Source: Clostridium sp. (GTDB taxonomy: Bacteria; Bacillota; Clostridia; Lachnospirales; Lachnospiraceae). From it: a stretch of DNA of 64,000 bases. The stretch covers positions 1 to 64,000 of the forward strand of contig JAETQD010000008.1 in assembly GCA_021770825.1 (NCBI GenBank), read 5' to 3'. This document shows, one piece after another, positions 33,473 through 41,509 of the stretch. Position 1 is the stretch's first letter. Each line of letters starts with the position of its first letter. Both the position numbers and the translations under genes were made by a program. Under the pieces are notes generated by a model. That model saw nothing but the letters and a program-made list of their open reading frames with translations, was not told the DNA's origin and did not search any database.

Positions 33473-33561
33473 GTTATAACACTCCCATACTGCACTGCAT
33501 ATTTCCTGTCGCATATCTTTTATTTTAACACACTTTTACAAAAAGGGATATTCTTTTTTCT

Positions 33562-34518
33562 TTATGGAAAAATGGAAAACGTCTGCATCAGGAACATAAA
33601 TACCGGAATGGTAAACAGGCTGATAATGGTGGTCACGGTAATGACTGTGCAGGCAAACTCATAGTCGCTTTCATACTGCCTGGACATAATTCCCATCTGG
33701 GCCATGGCCGGCATGGTGGAAAGCATGAAAAAGACCTGCTTCATCTCAGCGGGAACCGGAATAGGCCTTAAAAAGGCCACGGCCGCCACAGGGACGATCA
33801 CAAACCGCATGAGAAGAGCCAGATACAGGTCCCGTCCGAATTTTATGGAGGACGGCTCCATGTTCCGAATCACGCTTCCGATGAAAATAAGCGCCAGAGG
33901 AGATGTGACGCCGGAAATCATGGACAAGGGCTGCAGTACGAAATCCGGTACCTGAATGCCCGCTAAAATCACTGCCATTCCAAGAAGCATTCCCACAATG
34001 GGAGGAGAAATCAACATTTTTAAGTTGGAAAAAAAGCCCCCTTCCGCGTTTTGGGAATTTCCGTCCTTCTGGATGAGCCAGATTCCGATGGTCCAGAACA
34101 AAAGCGTACTGGAAATGTAATAAATCACTCCCACAGAAGTGATGGACTCTCCCCACAGCGCCTGAATCACCGGGAATCCAATGAAAACCACGTTGGGGAA
34201 TCCGGCAGCCGCCACAAAGGTATACTTTCTTCCCTGCTTCACCTTAAAGACCGTGGCCAAAAGGGCGGCCAGTCCAATACACAGAAGAATCAAAAGGAAG
34301 GTAACCGGAAGCTTAAAAACCAGGGAAGCCAGGGCTTCCCGGCTTCCGATGTCCTTGTAAATATTATAAAACATGTAAAAGGGGAGGGTGACCTCCACGG
34401 TAAATTTGGACAGTAAATCCATCCCCGGTTTTCCAAACCATTTCTTCCCCGAAAAATAAAATCCTATTAAAATCAGGGACATCAATGCAAATACACTTTT
34501 TATGGAATTTAATACCAT
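33562..34518 (-). CDS. AEC-family (auxin efflux carrier-like) transporter
   Basis: A 318-aa membrane protein with about ten hydrophobic segments in two repeats. Family features are FTVEVTLPFYMFYNI near residue 40 and GFPNVVFIGFPVI near 105. Bacterial members often export or exchange organic acids such as malate; the substrate is unknown. Start ATG follows GAGGGGAG. It is 25 bp downstream of the smsB gene on the same strand and may be cotranscribed. A second AEC gene sits at 42734-43642. Confidence 0.85.
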   Translation of the reverse strand: MVLNSIKSVFALMSLILIGFYFSGKKWFGKPGMDLLSKFTVEVTLPFYMFYNIYKDIGSREALASLVFKLPVTFLLILLCIGLAALLATVFKVKQGRKYTFVAAAGFPNVVFIGFPVIQALWGESITSVGVIYYISSTLLFWTIGIWLIQKDGNSQNAEGGFFSNLKMLISPPIVGMLLGMAVILAGIQVPDFVLQPLSMISGVTSPLALIFIGSVIRNMEPSSIKFGRDLYLALLMRFVIVPVAAVAFLRPIPVPAEMKQVFFMLSTMPAMAQMGIMSRQYESDYEFACTVITVTTIISLFTIPVFMFLMQTFSIFP

Positions 34519-34543
34519 TTTACTCCCCTCACAAAGCAAGCTG

Positions 34544-35461
34544 CTATTTCAAAAATCCGTTCACGATCTGGGCCTCTGCCTCTGCCTCCGTAAGTCCCAG
34601 GGTCATGAGCTTTATGATCTGGTCTCCGGCGATCTTTCCGATGGCAGCCTCATGGATTAAGGCAGCGTCCGGGTGATTGGCTGTGATCTCCGGAAGGGAG
34701 CTGATTTTTGCATGGTCCATGATGATGGCGTCACATTCCGTATGTCCGGCGCACAGATTGTTTCCCCTTAAATTGGAGAAGAATACCTGGCTGGACGTAT
34801 CCCTTGCCACGGAACGGGAAATGATGTTGGCACTGGAATTTTCTCCGTCTAAAGATACATCGAAGTTACTCTCCGCAGTCTGTGTTCCATGGGTCATGAG
34901 CCTTTCCTGGACAATCAGCTTTGCGTTGGCCTTTAAATGGGCCACCGTGTCCCGTTTGGTGGAATCAATGCCCTTGATCTGCACGGTTTCCATTTCCATA
35001 TAGCCGCCCTCTTCGATGATCACCTCGGTCCGGGGATTCATGACACGTCCTCCGGTTCCGTCTCCATCTCCGTAGTGCTTTTCCACATATTTTACCTTGG
35101 CATTTTTTCCCACAAAGAACCTGTGGATTCCGTCGTGGCGGGACTCTTTGGCACCGCTGTTATGGATGCCGCAGCCTGCAACGATGGTCACATCCGCATC
35201 ATCGCCGATGAAAAAGTCATTGCAGACCGTCTCGGTCAGTCCGGTCTGGCTTAAAATCACGGGAATATGAACGCTTTCCCGCTTGGTGCCCGGCTTAATA
35301 TGAACATCTATGCCGCTTCCGTCTTCACGGCTTACAATATCAATGTTGGCTGTGGTGTTGCGGCCTGCCATCATACCGTTGGCCCGGATATTATAGGCGC
35401 CCTCCGGAATCTCATGGAGTCCGGCCACCTTTTCAAGCAGAGTTTCCAGTATTTTATCCAT
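34544..35461 (-). CDS. smsB: SufB/SufD-family scaffold protein of a minimal SUF (SMS) system
   Basis: A 305-aa beta-helix protein of the SufBD core family, much shorter than SufB (about 470 aa). It includes GCGIHNSGAKESRHDGIHRF, a signature segment around residue 110, and HTECDAIIMDHAKISSLPEI near 250. Paired only with the SufC-like ATPase upstream, it fits the two-gene SmsCB (SufBC) Fe-S assembly machinery of anaerobes. No cysteine desulfurase or SufU gene lies in the operon. Start ATG at 35461 follows GGAGGG by 10 nt. Confidence 0.85.
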   Translation of the reverse strand: MDKILETLLEKVAGLHEIPEGAYNIRANGMMAGRNTTANIDIVSREDGSGIDVHIKPGTKRESVHIPVILSQTGLTETVCNDFFIGDDADVTIVAGCGIHNSGAKESRHDGIHRFFVGKNAKVKYVEKHYGDGDGTGGRVMNPRTEVIIEEGGYMEMETVQIKGIDSTKRDTVAHLKANAKLIVQERLMTHGTQTAESNFDVSLDGENSSANIISRSVARDTSSQVFFSNLRGNNLCAGHTECDAIIMDHAKISSLPEITANHPDAALIHEAAIGKIAGDQIIKLMTLGLTEAEAEAQIVNGFLK

Positions 35462-35463
35462 AA

Positions 35464-36198
35464 TTACATGTCCCTCCTGTAAAACTGGCATCCGCCGGGT
35501 GCGGACGCGGTTCCCAAAATCTCCGGCAGAATCTCATCCTTGGTTCCATGCTTTAAGATGGAGCCGTCAGAAATCACCACAATCTCATCGGCAATTTCCA
35601 GGATTCTTTCCTGATGGGAAATAATGACGATGGAGCCGTTGGTCTTCTCTCTCATTTTCTCAAACACCTGAATCAGGTTCTGGAAGCTCCAAAGATCAAT
35701 TCCCGCCTCCGGCTCGTCAAACACCGAAAGCTTTGTGGCCCTTGCAAGAACCGTGGCAATCTCAATTCTCTTTAACTCGCCGCCGGATAAGCTGGCGTTC
35801 ACCTCTCTGTTGATATAGTCCTTGGCGCAAAGTCCCACCTCAGACAGGTACTGGCATGCATCTGCGGCGGAAAGCTGCTTTTTCGCTGCCAGACGGATTA
35901 AATCCAGCACATGGACGCCCTTAAAACGGACCGGCTGCTGGAATGCGAAGCTGATACCCAGGTTGGCTCTCTCTGTGATGTTCTTTTCCGTGATATCCTG
36001 TCCGTCAAAAAGAATTCTTCCGGAAACAGGCTTTTCGATTCCCATAATAAGCTTGGCCAGAGTGGATTTTCCTCCGCCGTTGGGACCTGTTATGACAACA
36101 AATTTATCCTCACCAATATTCAGGCTGACGTTTTTCAAAATTTCTTTTTTCCCCTGGTTTTCCGCCACGCCAAAGGAAAGATTCTGCAGTTCTAACAT
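35464..36198 (-). CDS. smsC: SufC-like ATPase of the minimal SUF (SMS) system
   Basis: A 244-aa ABC-type ATPase of Fe-S cluster assembly. It has Walker A TGPNGGGKSTL, the SufC-type NASLSGGELKRIEIATVLARA signature, Walker B LSVFDEPEAGIDLWSF and an H-loop in IISHQERIL. Start ATG at 36198 has AGGAGGA 3-4 nt upstream. The stop is 2 bp from the start of smsB, so the two are translationally coupled. Confidence 0.9.
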   Translation of the reverse strand: MLELQNLSFGVAENQGKKEILKNVSLNIGEDKFVVITGPNGGGKSTLAKLIMGIEKPVSGRILFDGQDITEKNITERANLGISFAFQQPVRFKGVHVLDLIRLAAKKQLSAADACQYLSEVGLCAKDYINREVNASLSGGELKRIEIATVLARATKLSVFDEPEAGIDLWSFQNLIQVFEKMREKTNGSIVIISHQERILEIADEIVVISDGSILKHGTKDEILPEILGTASAPGGCQFYRRDM

Positions 36199-36247
36199 GA
36201 TTCCTCCTGATTGTAGTATTTCTGGTATTCTTTTACACACCTAGACA

Positions 36248-36271
36248 TTATATACCATTTCTCTCAGAAAT
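36248..36271 (-). promoter_or_regulatory. Candidate smsCB promoter with an internal palindrome
   Basis: A TATAAT -10 (36253-36248, minus strand) lies 49 bp upstream of smsC. The perfect palindrome ATTTCTCTCAGAAAT (36257-36271; 6-bp arms, 3-bp centre) occupies the spacer. This is where a repressor such as an Rrf2/IscR-type Fe-S sensor could bind. No clear -35 is seen. Regulator identity is inference. Confidence 0.4.
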
Positions 36272-36370
36272 ACCATCCCGAATGGAAATTTTTAAGCTCC
36301 GCCCGGCCAGACCCTGCGCTCCTGCCCGCAGCCTTTTTGCACAGGAGTCTCCAGATGAGTTTCCCATGCA

Positions 36371-36403
36371 AAAAAAGAGACCCCGGTAATTCCCGGAGTC
36401 TCC
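36371..36403 (-). terminator. Rho-independent terminator of the secreted cell-wall-repeat protein gene
   Basis: GAGACCCCGG / CCGGAGTCTC form a near-perfect 10-bp stem immediately after the stop and are followed by seven Ts on the minus strand. Confidence 0.85.
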
Positions 36404-36416
36404 GACTGTTTCTGAT

Positions 36417-37268
36417 TTACTGTGCAGTTGTCATTGCATTTACGATATCAGCAAGAGCGCTGGAATCGGACATGGAACCGCTTGTGCAGATCACTACCAT
36501 ATAGCTGTCAAGCTTGCGGCAGTAGAATGTGGTCACATACTGTTTGCCTTTTTTATTGGTCTTTGTGATGCTGACTTTGGAGTAGGGCTGGTTTGCAATT
36601 GTTGCTGTCTCCACAGCGCTTACCTGACCGGTTTTGCCCTTCTCAAGCTTTCCAAGCTCAGTTGCGAAAGTTGCAGCATCCATAGCCGGCTTATCTTTCA
36701 TATTTGCATAGTAGATTTCCAGATCGCCGAAGTCTGCGGACATATAAAGGTCATGAGTTACCTTCGGGTTTCCGATTACTGCATAGGCGCTGTCAGCGAA
36801 TAAATCCTCAGCCTCATGGTCTGTGGTGGTGGTTCCGATTACCTGCTGAATCTTTAAGTTGGACCAGGTATTATAGAAGGAACCTCCGGTTAATTTTCCG
36901 CGGGGAGCGGTAGCTACGGGAGCAACCCAGCTTCCGTCCTCATTAAAGGAATAGGATACGCCGTCAATCACTCTTGTTGCGCTGTGAAGCATTAAGCCAG
37001 TAGCCGGATCAATATAGTACCAAACCTCTGTGCCGTGTCCATCGGATTCCTTTACCCAGCCTGTGTGAGCAGAACCGTCTGTGTTGTAATAACGCCACTC
37101 GGATCCGTCCTGCACCCAGCCAAGCAGAAGGTTTTCATCTGCTGCGGCTGCCTCGGTCTCTTCCGTTCCCGGCTCCACAACTTCAACATCTGCAAACGCT
37201 GCAAACATATTCATGCTTCCAAGTGCTGCGGTCATGGCTGCTAAGAGCAATACTTTTCTCATCTTCAT
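36417..37268 (-). CDS. Secreted protein with cell-wall-binding-type WY repeats
   Basis: A 283-aa exported protein with a signal peptide (MKMRKVLLLAAMTAALGSMN..., cleavage near AFA). Two or three choline-binding-like repeats follow (LLGWVQDGSEWRYYNTDGS, TGWVKESDGHGTEVWYYID). An approximately 150-residue C-terminal domain of unknown function follows. Start ATG at 37268 is 8 nt after GGAGAG. The gene has its own promoter and terminator. The repeats suggest attachment to the wall; no enzyme motif is visible. Confidence 0.8.
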   Translation of the reverse strand: MKMRKVLLLAAMTAALGSMNMFAAFADVEVVEPGTEETEAAAADENLLLGWVQDGSEWRYYNTDGSAHTGWVKESDGHGTEVWYYIDPATGLMLHSATRVIDGVSYSFNEDGSWVAPVATAPRGKLTGGSFYNTWSNLKIQQVIGTTTTDHEAEDLFADSAYAVIGNPKVTHDLYMSADFGDLEIYYANMKDKPAMDAATFATELGKLEKGKTGQVSAVETATIANQPYSKVSITKTNKKGKQYVTTFYCRKLDSYMVVICTSGSMSDSSALADIVNAMTTAQ

Positions 37269-37314
37269 ATTCTTATCTCTCCTCAATCTTAAATTAACAT
37301 TTTTAACTGCACTC

Positions 37315-37343
37315 ATTATACTAGAAAAATTATCATTTCGCAA
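37315..37343 (-). promoter_or_regulatory. Promoter of the secreted cell-wall-repeat protein gene
   Basis: TTGCGA (37343-37338), a 17-bp spacer and TATAAT (37320-37315) on the minus strand, 47 bp before the start codon. Confidence 0.65.
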
Positions 37344-37469
37344 GCGAGAACCGATGGAAAAACAGGGAATTAATTAAAACTTAAGAATGTCGTCTGAACT
37401 TAGGGAAAATTGCGGCAAAACTGTGTGAAGCCACCAGGCTTTCCTTCGCCCCGCCCAGGAATGAGGCGC

Positions 37470-37508
37470 AAAAAAAGACCGAAGCTCTTGAACCTCAAGG
37501 CTTCGGTC
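37470..37508 (-). terminator. Terminator of tRNA-Leu(AAG)
   Basis: GACCGAAGC / GCTTCGGTC form a 9-bp stem followed by seven Ts on the minus strand, starting 14 bp after the tRNA 3' end. Confidence 0.85.
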
Positions 37509-37521
37509 AATTCTTATTCAG

Positions 37522-37605
37522 TGCGGAAGATGGGACTTGAACCCACACGATGTAACCACCACAAGATCCTTAGTCTTGCTCGTCTGCCAGTTCCGACACT
37601 TCCGC
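37522..37605 (-). tRNA. tRNA-Leu (anticodon AAG)
   Basis: An 84-nt class II tRNA. The acceptor stem GCGGAAG/CTTCCGC has discriminator A. The anticodon stem CAAGA/TCTTG has loop CTAAGGA, giving anticodon AAG (CUU codons). A long variable arm and the T-loop TTCAAGT are present. CCA is not encoded. Confidence 0.95.
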
Positions 37606-37650
37606 GCATCGGGTGTTCCGTGCTTTCAGCACTTCTTACCGACAGGTGAT

Positions 37651-37679
37651 AATATACCACAGATCTTAAAATTTGGCAA
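37651..37679 (-). promoter_or_regulatory. Promoter of tRNA-Leu(AAG)
   Basis: TTGCCA (37679-37674), a 17-bp spacer and TATATT (37656-37651) on the minus strand, 45 bp upstream of the mature tRNA. Confidence 0.75.
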
Positions 37680-37735
37680 CACTTTTTTTCAATTTTTTGC
37701 AAAAAATTTTTACTGAAAAAATTATTCAAAAATTA

Positions 37736-37764
37736 TTGACAAATACGCAACCTTGTATTATAAT
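37736..37764 (+). promoter_or_regulatory. Consensus sigmaA promoter of tRNA-Leu(CAG)
   Basis: A perfect TTGACA (37736-37741), a 17-bp spacer and a perfect TATAAT (37759-37764), 35 bp upstream of the tRNA. This is the best match to consensus in the window. Confidence 0.9.
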
Positions 37765-37799
37765 GCATCTTGTCGCTGGTTAAGACAGCAGACAGGAAC

Positions 37800-37883
37800 G
37801 CAGAAGTGGCGGAATTGGCAGACGCGCACGGTTCAGGTCCGTGTGGTAGCAATACCGTGAGAGTTCAAGTCTCTTCTTCTGCA
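37800..37883 (+). tRNA. tRNA-Leu (anticodon CAG)
   Basis: An 84-nt class II tRNA. The acceptor stem GCAGAAG/CTTCTGC has discriminator A. The anticodon stem CACGG/CCGTG has loop TTCAGGT, giving anticodon CAG (CUG codons). A long variable arm and the T-loop TTCAAGT are present. CCA is not encoded. It is arranged divergently from tRNA-Leu(AAG). Confidence 0.95.
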
Positions 37884-37888
37884 TCAGA

Positions 37889-37919
37889 AAGAGAAGCTTA
37901 AATCGAGCTTCTCTTTTTT
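37889..37919 (+). terminator. Terminator of tRNA-Leu(CAG)
   Basis: AGAGAAGCT / AGCTTCTCT form a 9-bp stem followed by TTTTTG on the plus strand, directly after the tRNA. Confidence 0.85.
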
Positions 37920-37953
37920 GTTGTCCTTCCAGTCTGTCCGGCCGGCACTGCCC

Positions 37954-38958
37954 TTAATTCCAATAATCCACATCCTGCTTTTTAGGAAGCTCGTAATAGC
38001 AGATCTCCTGTCCTTCCCTTTTCCCATCCAGCCGCACCGCACAGATTCTTCTGTTTTCCCTCACAGAAAAATAATAGGTCCCGGACTCGGCGCACATGAC
38101 ACTGATGCACAAAGTCATTTCATAGCCCTTTTCCTCATCTTCTGACCTTAAAATTCCCTCCGGCGTATCCACGGAAGAAAAGATCTGGAACATCCGCATA
38201 AGGCCGTCCTCCTCGTTTTTACCCTTCACAGATGCCTCCTTAAGGGCTGCAAGCCGCACAAACCGGGACGGTGAGGAATAATCGCCCGGAAGCCCAAAAC
38301 CGCCTCCTAAGGCCTCACCAAACCCCGTGAGTTCCATATTGAGGAATTTTCTGGCTCCCTCCCCATAAAAGACACCGCCGTAATTCCTCAGATTCGTCCT
38401 GTGCCAGAGATAGTCGGGACTGTTGGTCATGACACCGATGGTATCCTGGTGGATTTTAAAGCCATCCTCCTCCGGCTCCGCCACCACGGCCTCTCCTGTT
38501 CTGTCCGAAAACATGTAGTGGACGCTCATTTCCTCTCCAAAAACCAGCTCATCAGAAAGGCGTAAATGTTTTAACTCCTCCACCGCCTCCTCAACCGAGC
38601 CTGCACGTCCCAAAAGAAAGCCCACAAGAAATCCCGGATGGACCGGACTTTGTACGGCCTGCCGGGCTGTCCTGCGGACTCCGTGACCGGGGTAATTCAA
38701 AAGAGCTCCCATAAGTCCCTTCTCATTGACTCCATCCACCAGAATCGGCGTATGGAGCCCCATAACCGCCATCCCCGCCATGGCATACCTGGTCCTTACG
38801 GTTTTTCCCGCATCCCCAACTGCCGTTCCCATGGCAGTTCCAGGAGGAATCACAGCAATTCTGTTCCCCGAAAGAGTTCCGAACTGGTCATAGGTCCGCC
38901 CCAAAAGGTGTGTCCCGTCTTCTGTATCCCACGCAAAGCTGCTGCATCCAAATTTCAT
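37954..38958 (-). CDS. Choloylglycine hydrolase-family amidase (bile salt hydrolase-like)
   Basis: N-terminal-nucleophile amidase, 334 aa. The start MKFGCSS implies removal of a four-residue propeptide to expose the catalytic Cys, as in Bacillus penicillin V acylase. Counting from that Cys, Arg17 and Asp20 (GRTYDQF) are present. So are the Asn-rich VMTNSPDYLWHRTNLRNY segment and the late Arg of SSPSRFVRLA. The substrate-selectivity segment reads LNYPG, with the Asn typical of bile salt hydrolases rather than the Tyr of penicillin acylases. I therefore favour bile-salt or N-acyl amide deconjugation. ATG at 38958 follows AAGGGGG. No signal peptide, so probably cytoplasmic. Confidence 0.85.
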   Translation of the reverse strand: MKFGCSSFAWDTEDGTHLLGRTYDQFGTLSGNRIAVIPPGTAMGTAVGDAGKTVRTRYAMAGMAVMGLHTPILVDGVNEKGLMGALLNYPGHGVRRTARQAVQSPVHPGFLVGFLLGRAGSVEEAVEELKHLRLSDELVFGEEMSVHYMFSDRTGEAVVAEPEEDGFKIHQDTIGVMTNSPDYLWHRTNLRNYGGVFYGEGARKFLNMELTGFGEALGGGFGLPGDYSSPSRFVRLAALKEASVKGKNEEDGLMRMFQIFSSVDTPEGILRSEDEEKGYEMTLCISVMCAESGTYYFSVRENRRICAVRLDGKREGQEICYYELPKKQDVDYWN

Positions 38959-39041
38959 GGTGCCCCCTTCTGCCGCTTTCCGGCTTTTTACTAAATATAA
39001 TACCCCGGAGGCCGCCAAAATATGCAGATAAAAATTCCATC

Positions 39042-39090
39042 AAAAAAGACGCCCCTCTCTCCGGTTCCCCGGAAAAAGGACAGCGTCTTT
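39042..39090 (-). terminator. Terminator of the infC-rpmI-rplT operon
   Basis: A long hairpin with an outer stem AAGACGC/GCGTCTT and an inner stem TCCGG/CCGGA, followed by TTTTTTG on the minus strand, just after the rplT stop. Confidence 0.8.
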
Positions 39091-39102
39091 TCCATTTCTG
39101 TA

Positions 39103-39459
39103 TTAAGCCAGTTTGCTCTTTGCAAGCTCAGCTAATTTAGCGAAGCCCTCTGCATCGTTGATGGCCATATCGGATAATACCTTACGGTTCATAACAACAC
39201 CAGCCTGCTTTAAGCCGAACATGAACTTGCTGTAAGAAAGTCCGTTGATTCTTGCTGCTGCGTTGATACGGGCAATCCAGAGCTGTCTGAACTGTCTCTT
39301 TCTCTCTTTTCTTCCAGCGTAGGAGCTTGTTAATGCTCTCATTACGGACTGTTTTGCTACTCTATACTGTTTGGAACGTGCGCCTCTGTAACCCTTGGCC
39401 AGCTTCAGCACTCTGTTATGTTTCTTTTTGGCATTTAAGCCACCTTTAATTCTTGCCAT
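39103..39459 (-). CDS. rplT: 50S ribosomal protein L20
   Basis: A 118-aa basic ribosomal protein with the typical start [19 protein letters not shown], then [17 protein letters not shown] and [21 protein letters not shown]20 is needed for early 50S assembly and in Firmicutes represses its own operon through the mRNA leader. Last gene of infC-rpmI-rplT. Confidence 0.98.
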   Translation of the reverse strand: MARIKGGLNAKKKHNRVLKLAKGYRGARSKQYRVAKQSVMRALTSSYAGRKERKRQFRQLWIARINAAARINGLSYSKFMFGLKQAGVVMNRKVLSDMAINDAEGFAKLAELAKSKLA

Positions 39460-39492
39460 TGCTCAAATTCCTCCTTCTTAATCTCGAATCTA

Positions 39493-39690
39493 CTATAAGT
39501 ACGGTAAAATCTTCTTCATTACCTTGCTGTTTGTGCTGTCAGTAACGATGTCTTTTCTAAGATTTCTTTTCCGCTTTGTGGATTTCTTAGTTAAGATATG
39601 GGACTTGTAAGCTTTATTTCTTACTAACAGACCTGTTCCGGATTTTTTGAAACGCTTTGCAGCTGCTCTGCTTGTTTTCATTTTAGGCAT
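39493..39690 (-). CDS. rpmI: 50S ribosomal protein L35
   Basis: A 65-aa basic protein, [19 protein letters not shown] at the N-terminus and [12 protein letters not shown] in the middle, matching bacterial L35 over its whole length. It lies between infC and rplT in the conserved order. Confidence 0.97.
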   Translation of the reverse strand: MPKMKTSRAAAKRFKKSGTGLLVRNKAYKSHILTKKSTKRKRNLRKDIVTDSTNSKVMKKILPYL

Positions 39691-39715
39691 TGTAGTTTCC
39701 TCCTTAAAATTATCC

Positions 39716-40222
39716 CTATTTTTTTGCAGTTAAAAACATTACCAGGCTTCTTCCTTCTACCTTGGAAGGCTTATCTACGACTGCGATATCGGAAAGCTTT
39801 TCAGCGAAATCGTCCAGAATATACTTTGTCTGGTTCATGTGAGCCATCTCACGGCCTCTGAAACGAAGTGTCACTTTTACCTTGTTGCCTTTTTCGATGA
39901 ATTTCCTTGCGGAACCAACCTTCGTATTCAGATCGTTGGTATCAATATTGGGGGAAAGGCGTACTTCCTTTACCTCAATGACCTTCTGTTTTTTCTTCGC
40001 CTCTTTTTCCTTGCGGACCATCTCATATCTGTATTTTCCATAGTCGATGATCTTGCAGACAGGCGGTTTTGCCGTTGGGGCGATTTTCACAAGATCCAGT
40101 TCTGCATCCCGGGCCATCTTATAGGCATCCTTTGCAGACATGATTCCAAGCTGCTCTCCATTTTCACCAATCAAACGAACTTCCTTATCACGAATCTGTT
40201 CGTTAATCATTAACTCGCTAAT
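39716..40222 (-). CDS. infC: Translation initiation factor IF-3
   Basis: IF-3 keeps ribosomal subunits apart and checks start codons. The 168-aa protein has the N-domain ([39 protein letters not shown]) and the C-domain ([30 protein letters not shown]). I set the start at an ATT (40222-40220), which lies 8 nt after a strong GGAGGT. The in-frame ATG four codons later is 20 nt away from any Shine-Dalgarno. A rare AUU start is a hallmark of infC in many bacteria and allows IF-3 to limit its own synthesis. Confidence 0.93.
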   Translation of the reverse strand: MSELMINEQIRDKEVRLIGENGEQLGIMSAKDAYKMARDAELDLVKIAPTAKPPVCKIIDYGKYRYEMVRKEKEAKKKQKVIEVKEVRLSPNIDTNDLNTKVGSARKFIEKGNKVKVTLRFRGREMAHMNQTKYILDDFAEKLSDIAVVDKPSKVEGRSLVMFLTAKK

Positions 40223-40420
40223 AGCCGTGCACCTCCATACTCATTTTCACACTCATGAATCAATAGAAAAGAAAAAGCAGATAGTAAACTATCCGCTCAT
40301 TAACTGCATCGGTTTGGCATGCTGCTGCATGATAATAAACCAAATGTCTATGAACCCAGGTCACTGACTCGTGCCAAGGTGAGGCGGATACCTGCTTTCC
40401 TGTCAGTTGTTCTCACAACC
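40223..40420 (-). promoter_or_regulatory. infC operon leader with intrinsic attenuator (L20-leader candidate)
   Basis: About 200 nt of untranslated leader. Its last part contains the hairpin GCGGATAG / CTATCTGC (40277-40296), followed by TTTTTCTTTTC on the minus strand, a classic attenuator before the infC ribosome binding site. The upstream part (40297-40420) is structured and could form the alternative antiterminator. In Bacillus the same operon is controlled by L20 binding the leader. I cannot confirm an L20 leader match by eye. Confidence 0.6.
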
Positions 40421-40426
40421 TATGTA

Positions 40427-40455
40427 ACTATACTATATTTTCCGGTATTTGTCAA
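40427..40455 (-). promoter_or_regulatory. Promoter of the infC operon
   Basis: TTGACA (40455-40450), a 17-bp spacer and TATAGT (40432-40427) on the minus strand. Confidence 0.8.
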
Positions 40456-40550
40456 CTTATTTTTTGCACATTCCCGGCACATCATTCCCGGCACATTCCT
40501 TCACAGCGCGCTCTCCCCCTGCTGTAAAGCGTCAGGGGACAAAAAGAATC

Positions 40551-40593
40551 CTGCGGCGGACCGCGCAAGCGCCATACTTCCTATCCGCCGCAG
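40551..40593. repeat. 10-bp inverted repeat in the 40456-40663 spacer
   Basis: CTGCGGCGGA (40551-40560) and TCCGCCGCAG (40584-40593) can form a strong stem in the otherwise gene-free 208-bp spacer between the infC promoter and the DUF1540 gene. No T-tract follows on either strand. A direct repeat of CATTCCCGGCACAT lies near 40468-40496. Role unknown. Confidence 0.4.
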
Positions 40594-40663
40594 TACCCTC
40601 ACTGCACACGGGGCCGTGCTCCATTGGGGCAGGCCCGGCGTTCCCGCCCGGAGGGCTTTTTAA

Positions 40664-40978
40664 TTATCGTTCTCTGAAGCTTCCGCACTCAGTCTGGCCC
40701 ACGGCTCTGGCGCCGTCTCCCAGAATGGAAATCCGCTCGGCCCGGCACTGGTGATCGTCATTGTACAGACAGTTGGTCACGTCACAGTCCACCTGGAGCC
40801 TGGACTCCGGCGTTTTAAACAGGTTTTTAAATAAACCGCCCCGGTTTTCCTCAAAGCTTCCGCAGCAGGTGTCACAGCAGGCTCTGGCTTCGGAGCCCTC
40901 CACGAGGATTCCCTGCTTGCAGCAGCACTTTTCCGCGTTGTGCACACAGGTGGTAACGGTACAATCCAGTCTGGTCAT
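40664..40978 (-). CDS. DUF1540 cysteine-rich protein
   Basis: A 104-aa protein with two DUF1540 units: LDCTVTTCVHN...CCDTCCGSF (residues 4-43) and VDCDVTNCLYN...TECGSF (about 63-100). It has 13 Cys residues, suggesting metal binding. The family is common in spore-forming Firmicutes and its function is unknown. Start ATG follows AGGAGG by 9 nt. It is a single-gene unit. Confidence 0.85.
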   Translation of the reverse strand: MTRLDCTVTTCVHNAEKCCCKQGILVEGSEARACCDTCCGSFEENRGGLFKNLFKTPESRLQVDCDVTNCLYNDDHQCRAERISILGDGARAVGQTECGSFRER

Positions 40979-41044
40979 CGTTGCATACCTCCTTTTTCGT
41001 CTTTACAAGGGTAGTATGCTCAGATTCCCTTCCTTCATTCCCTG

Positions 41045-41509
41045 CTAACTGGTTCTTTCCTCTATTTTAATACCCAGGCGTTTTAACCGTTCCAAAAGAG
41101 TAGAGCTGTCCTTCATCAGCGGATAAATTTTCACGATTTCCTCACCCCGGACATCAATTAACGCGTAGCAGATATGGGAATCTCTCTTTTTCTTTTTGTA
41201 AACCACTGCCTTTTTCAGGTCTCCAAAGGGCACGGTTTTAGAGGCAGAAAAAGCCGGACGGACCTTTATGGTTTTTCCGTCCACCGTAACCTTCCACATA
41301 AATCCCCAGTAGGCAAACACAACGCCCACCACTGCAATGACGATGAAAAATGCCTTTGCAAAAAGATTGCCGTCCGTAGCGGGGTTTCTGTAAAAGCTTA
41401 ACATGGTCAGCATGTCCACAATTCCCATAAGGGGAACCACCAGAGTATATTTGATTTTTAACGCCGGAAGATTCTGCATCTGCGGCTTCACGTCTTTTTT
41501 TATTTTCAT
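41045..41509 (-). CDS. Small membrane protein with PH-like C-terminal domain
   Basis: A 154-aa protein with two hydrophobic segments (around residues 20-45 and 50-75) followed by a soluble beta-rich domain (KVTVDGKTIKVRPAFSASKTVPFGDLKK). It resembles bacterial PH-like/YcxB-type membrane proteins, but I cannot name the family with certainty. It overlaps the previous gene by 4 bp and is the last of three similar small membrane-protein genes. Confidence 0.6.
   Translation of the reverse strand: MKIKKDVKPQMQNLPALKIKYTLVVPLMGIVDMLTMLSFYRNPATDGNLFAKAFFIVIAVVGVVFAYWGFMWKVTVDGKTIKVRPAFSASKTVPFGDLKKAVVYKKKKRDSHICYALIDVRGEEIVKIYPLMKDSSTLLERLKRLGIKIEERTS

Noticed and set aside
37410-37729. Short frames on both strands over the tRNA region
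   Set aside because: They are shadows of tRNA-Leu(AAG), its promoter and its terminator.
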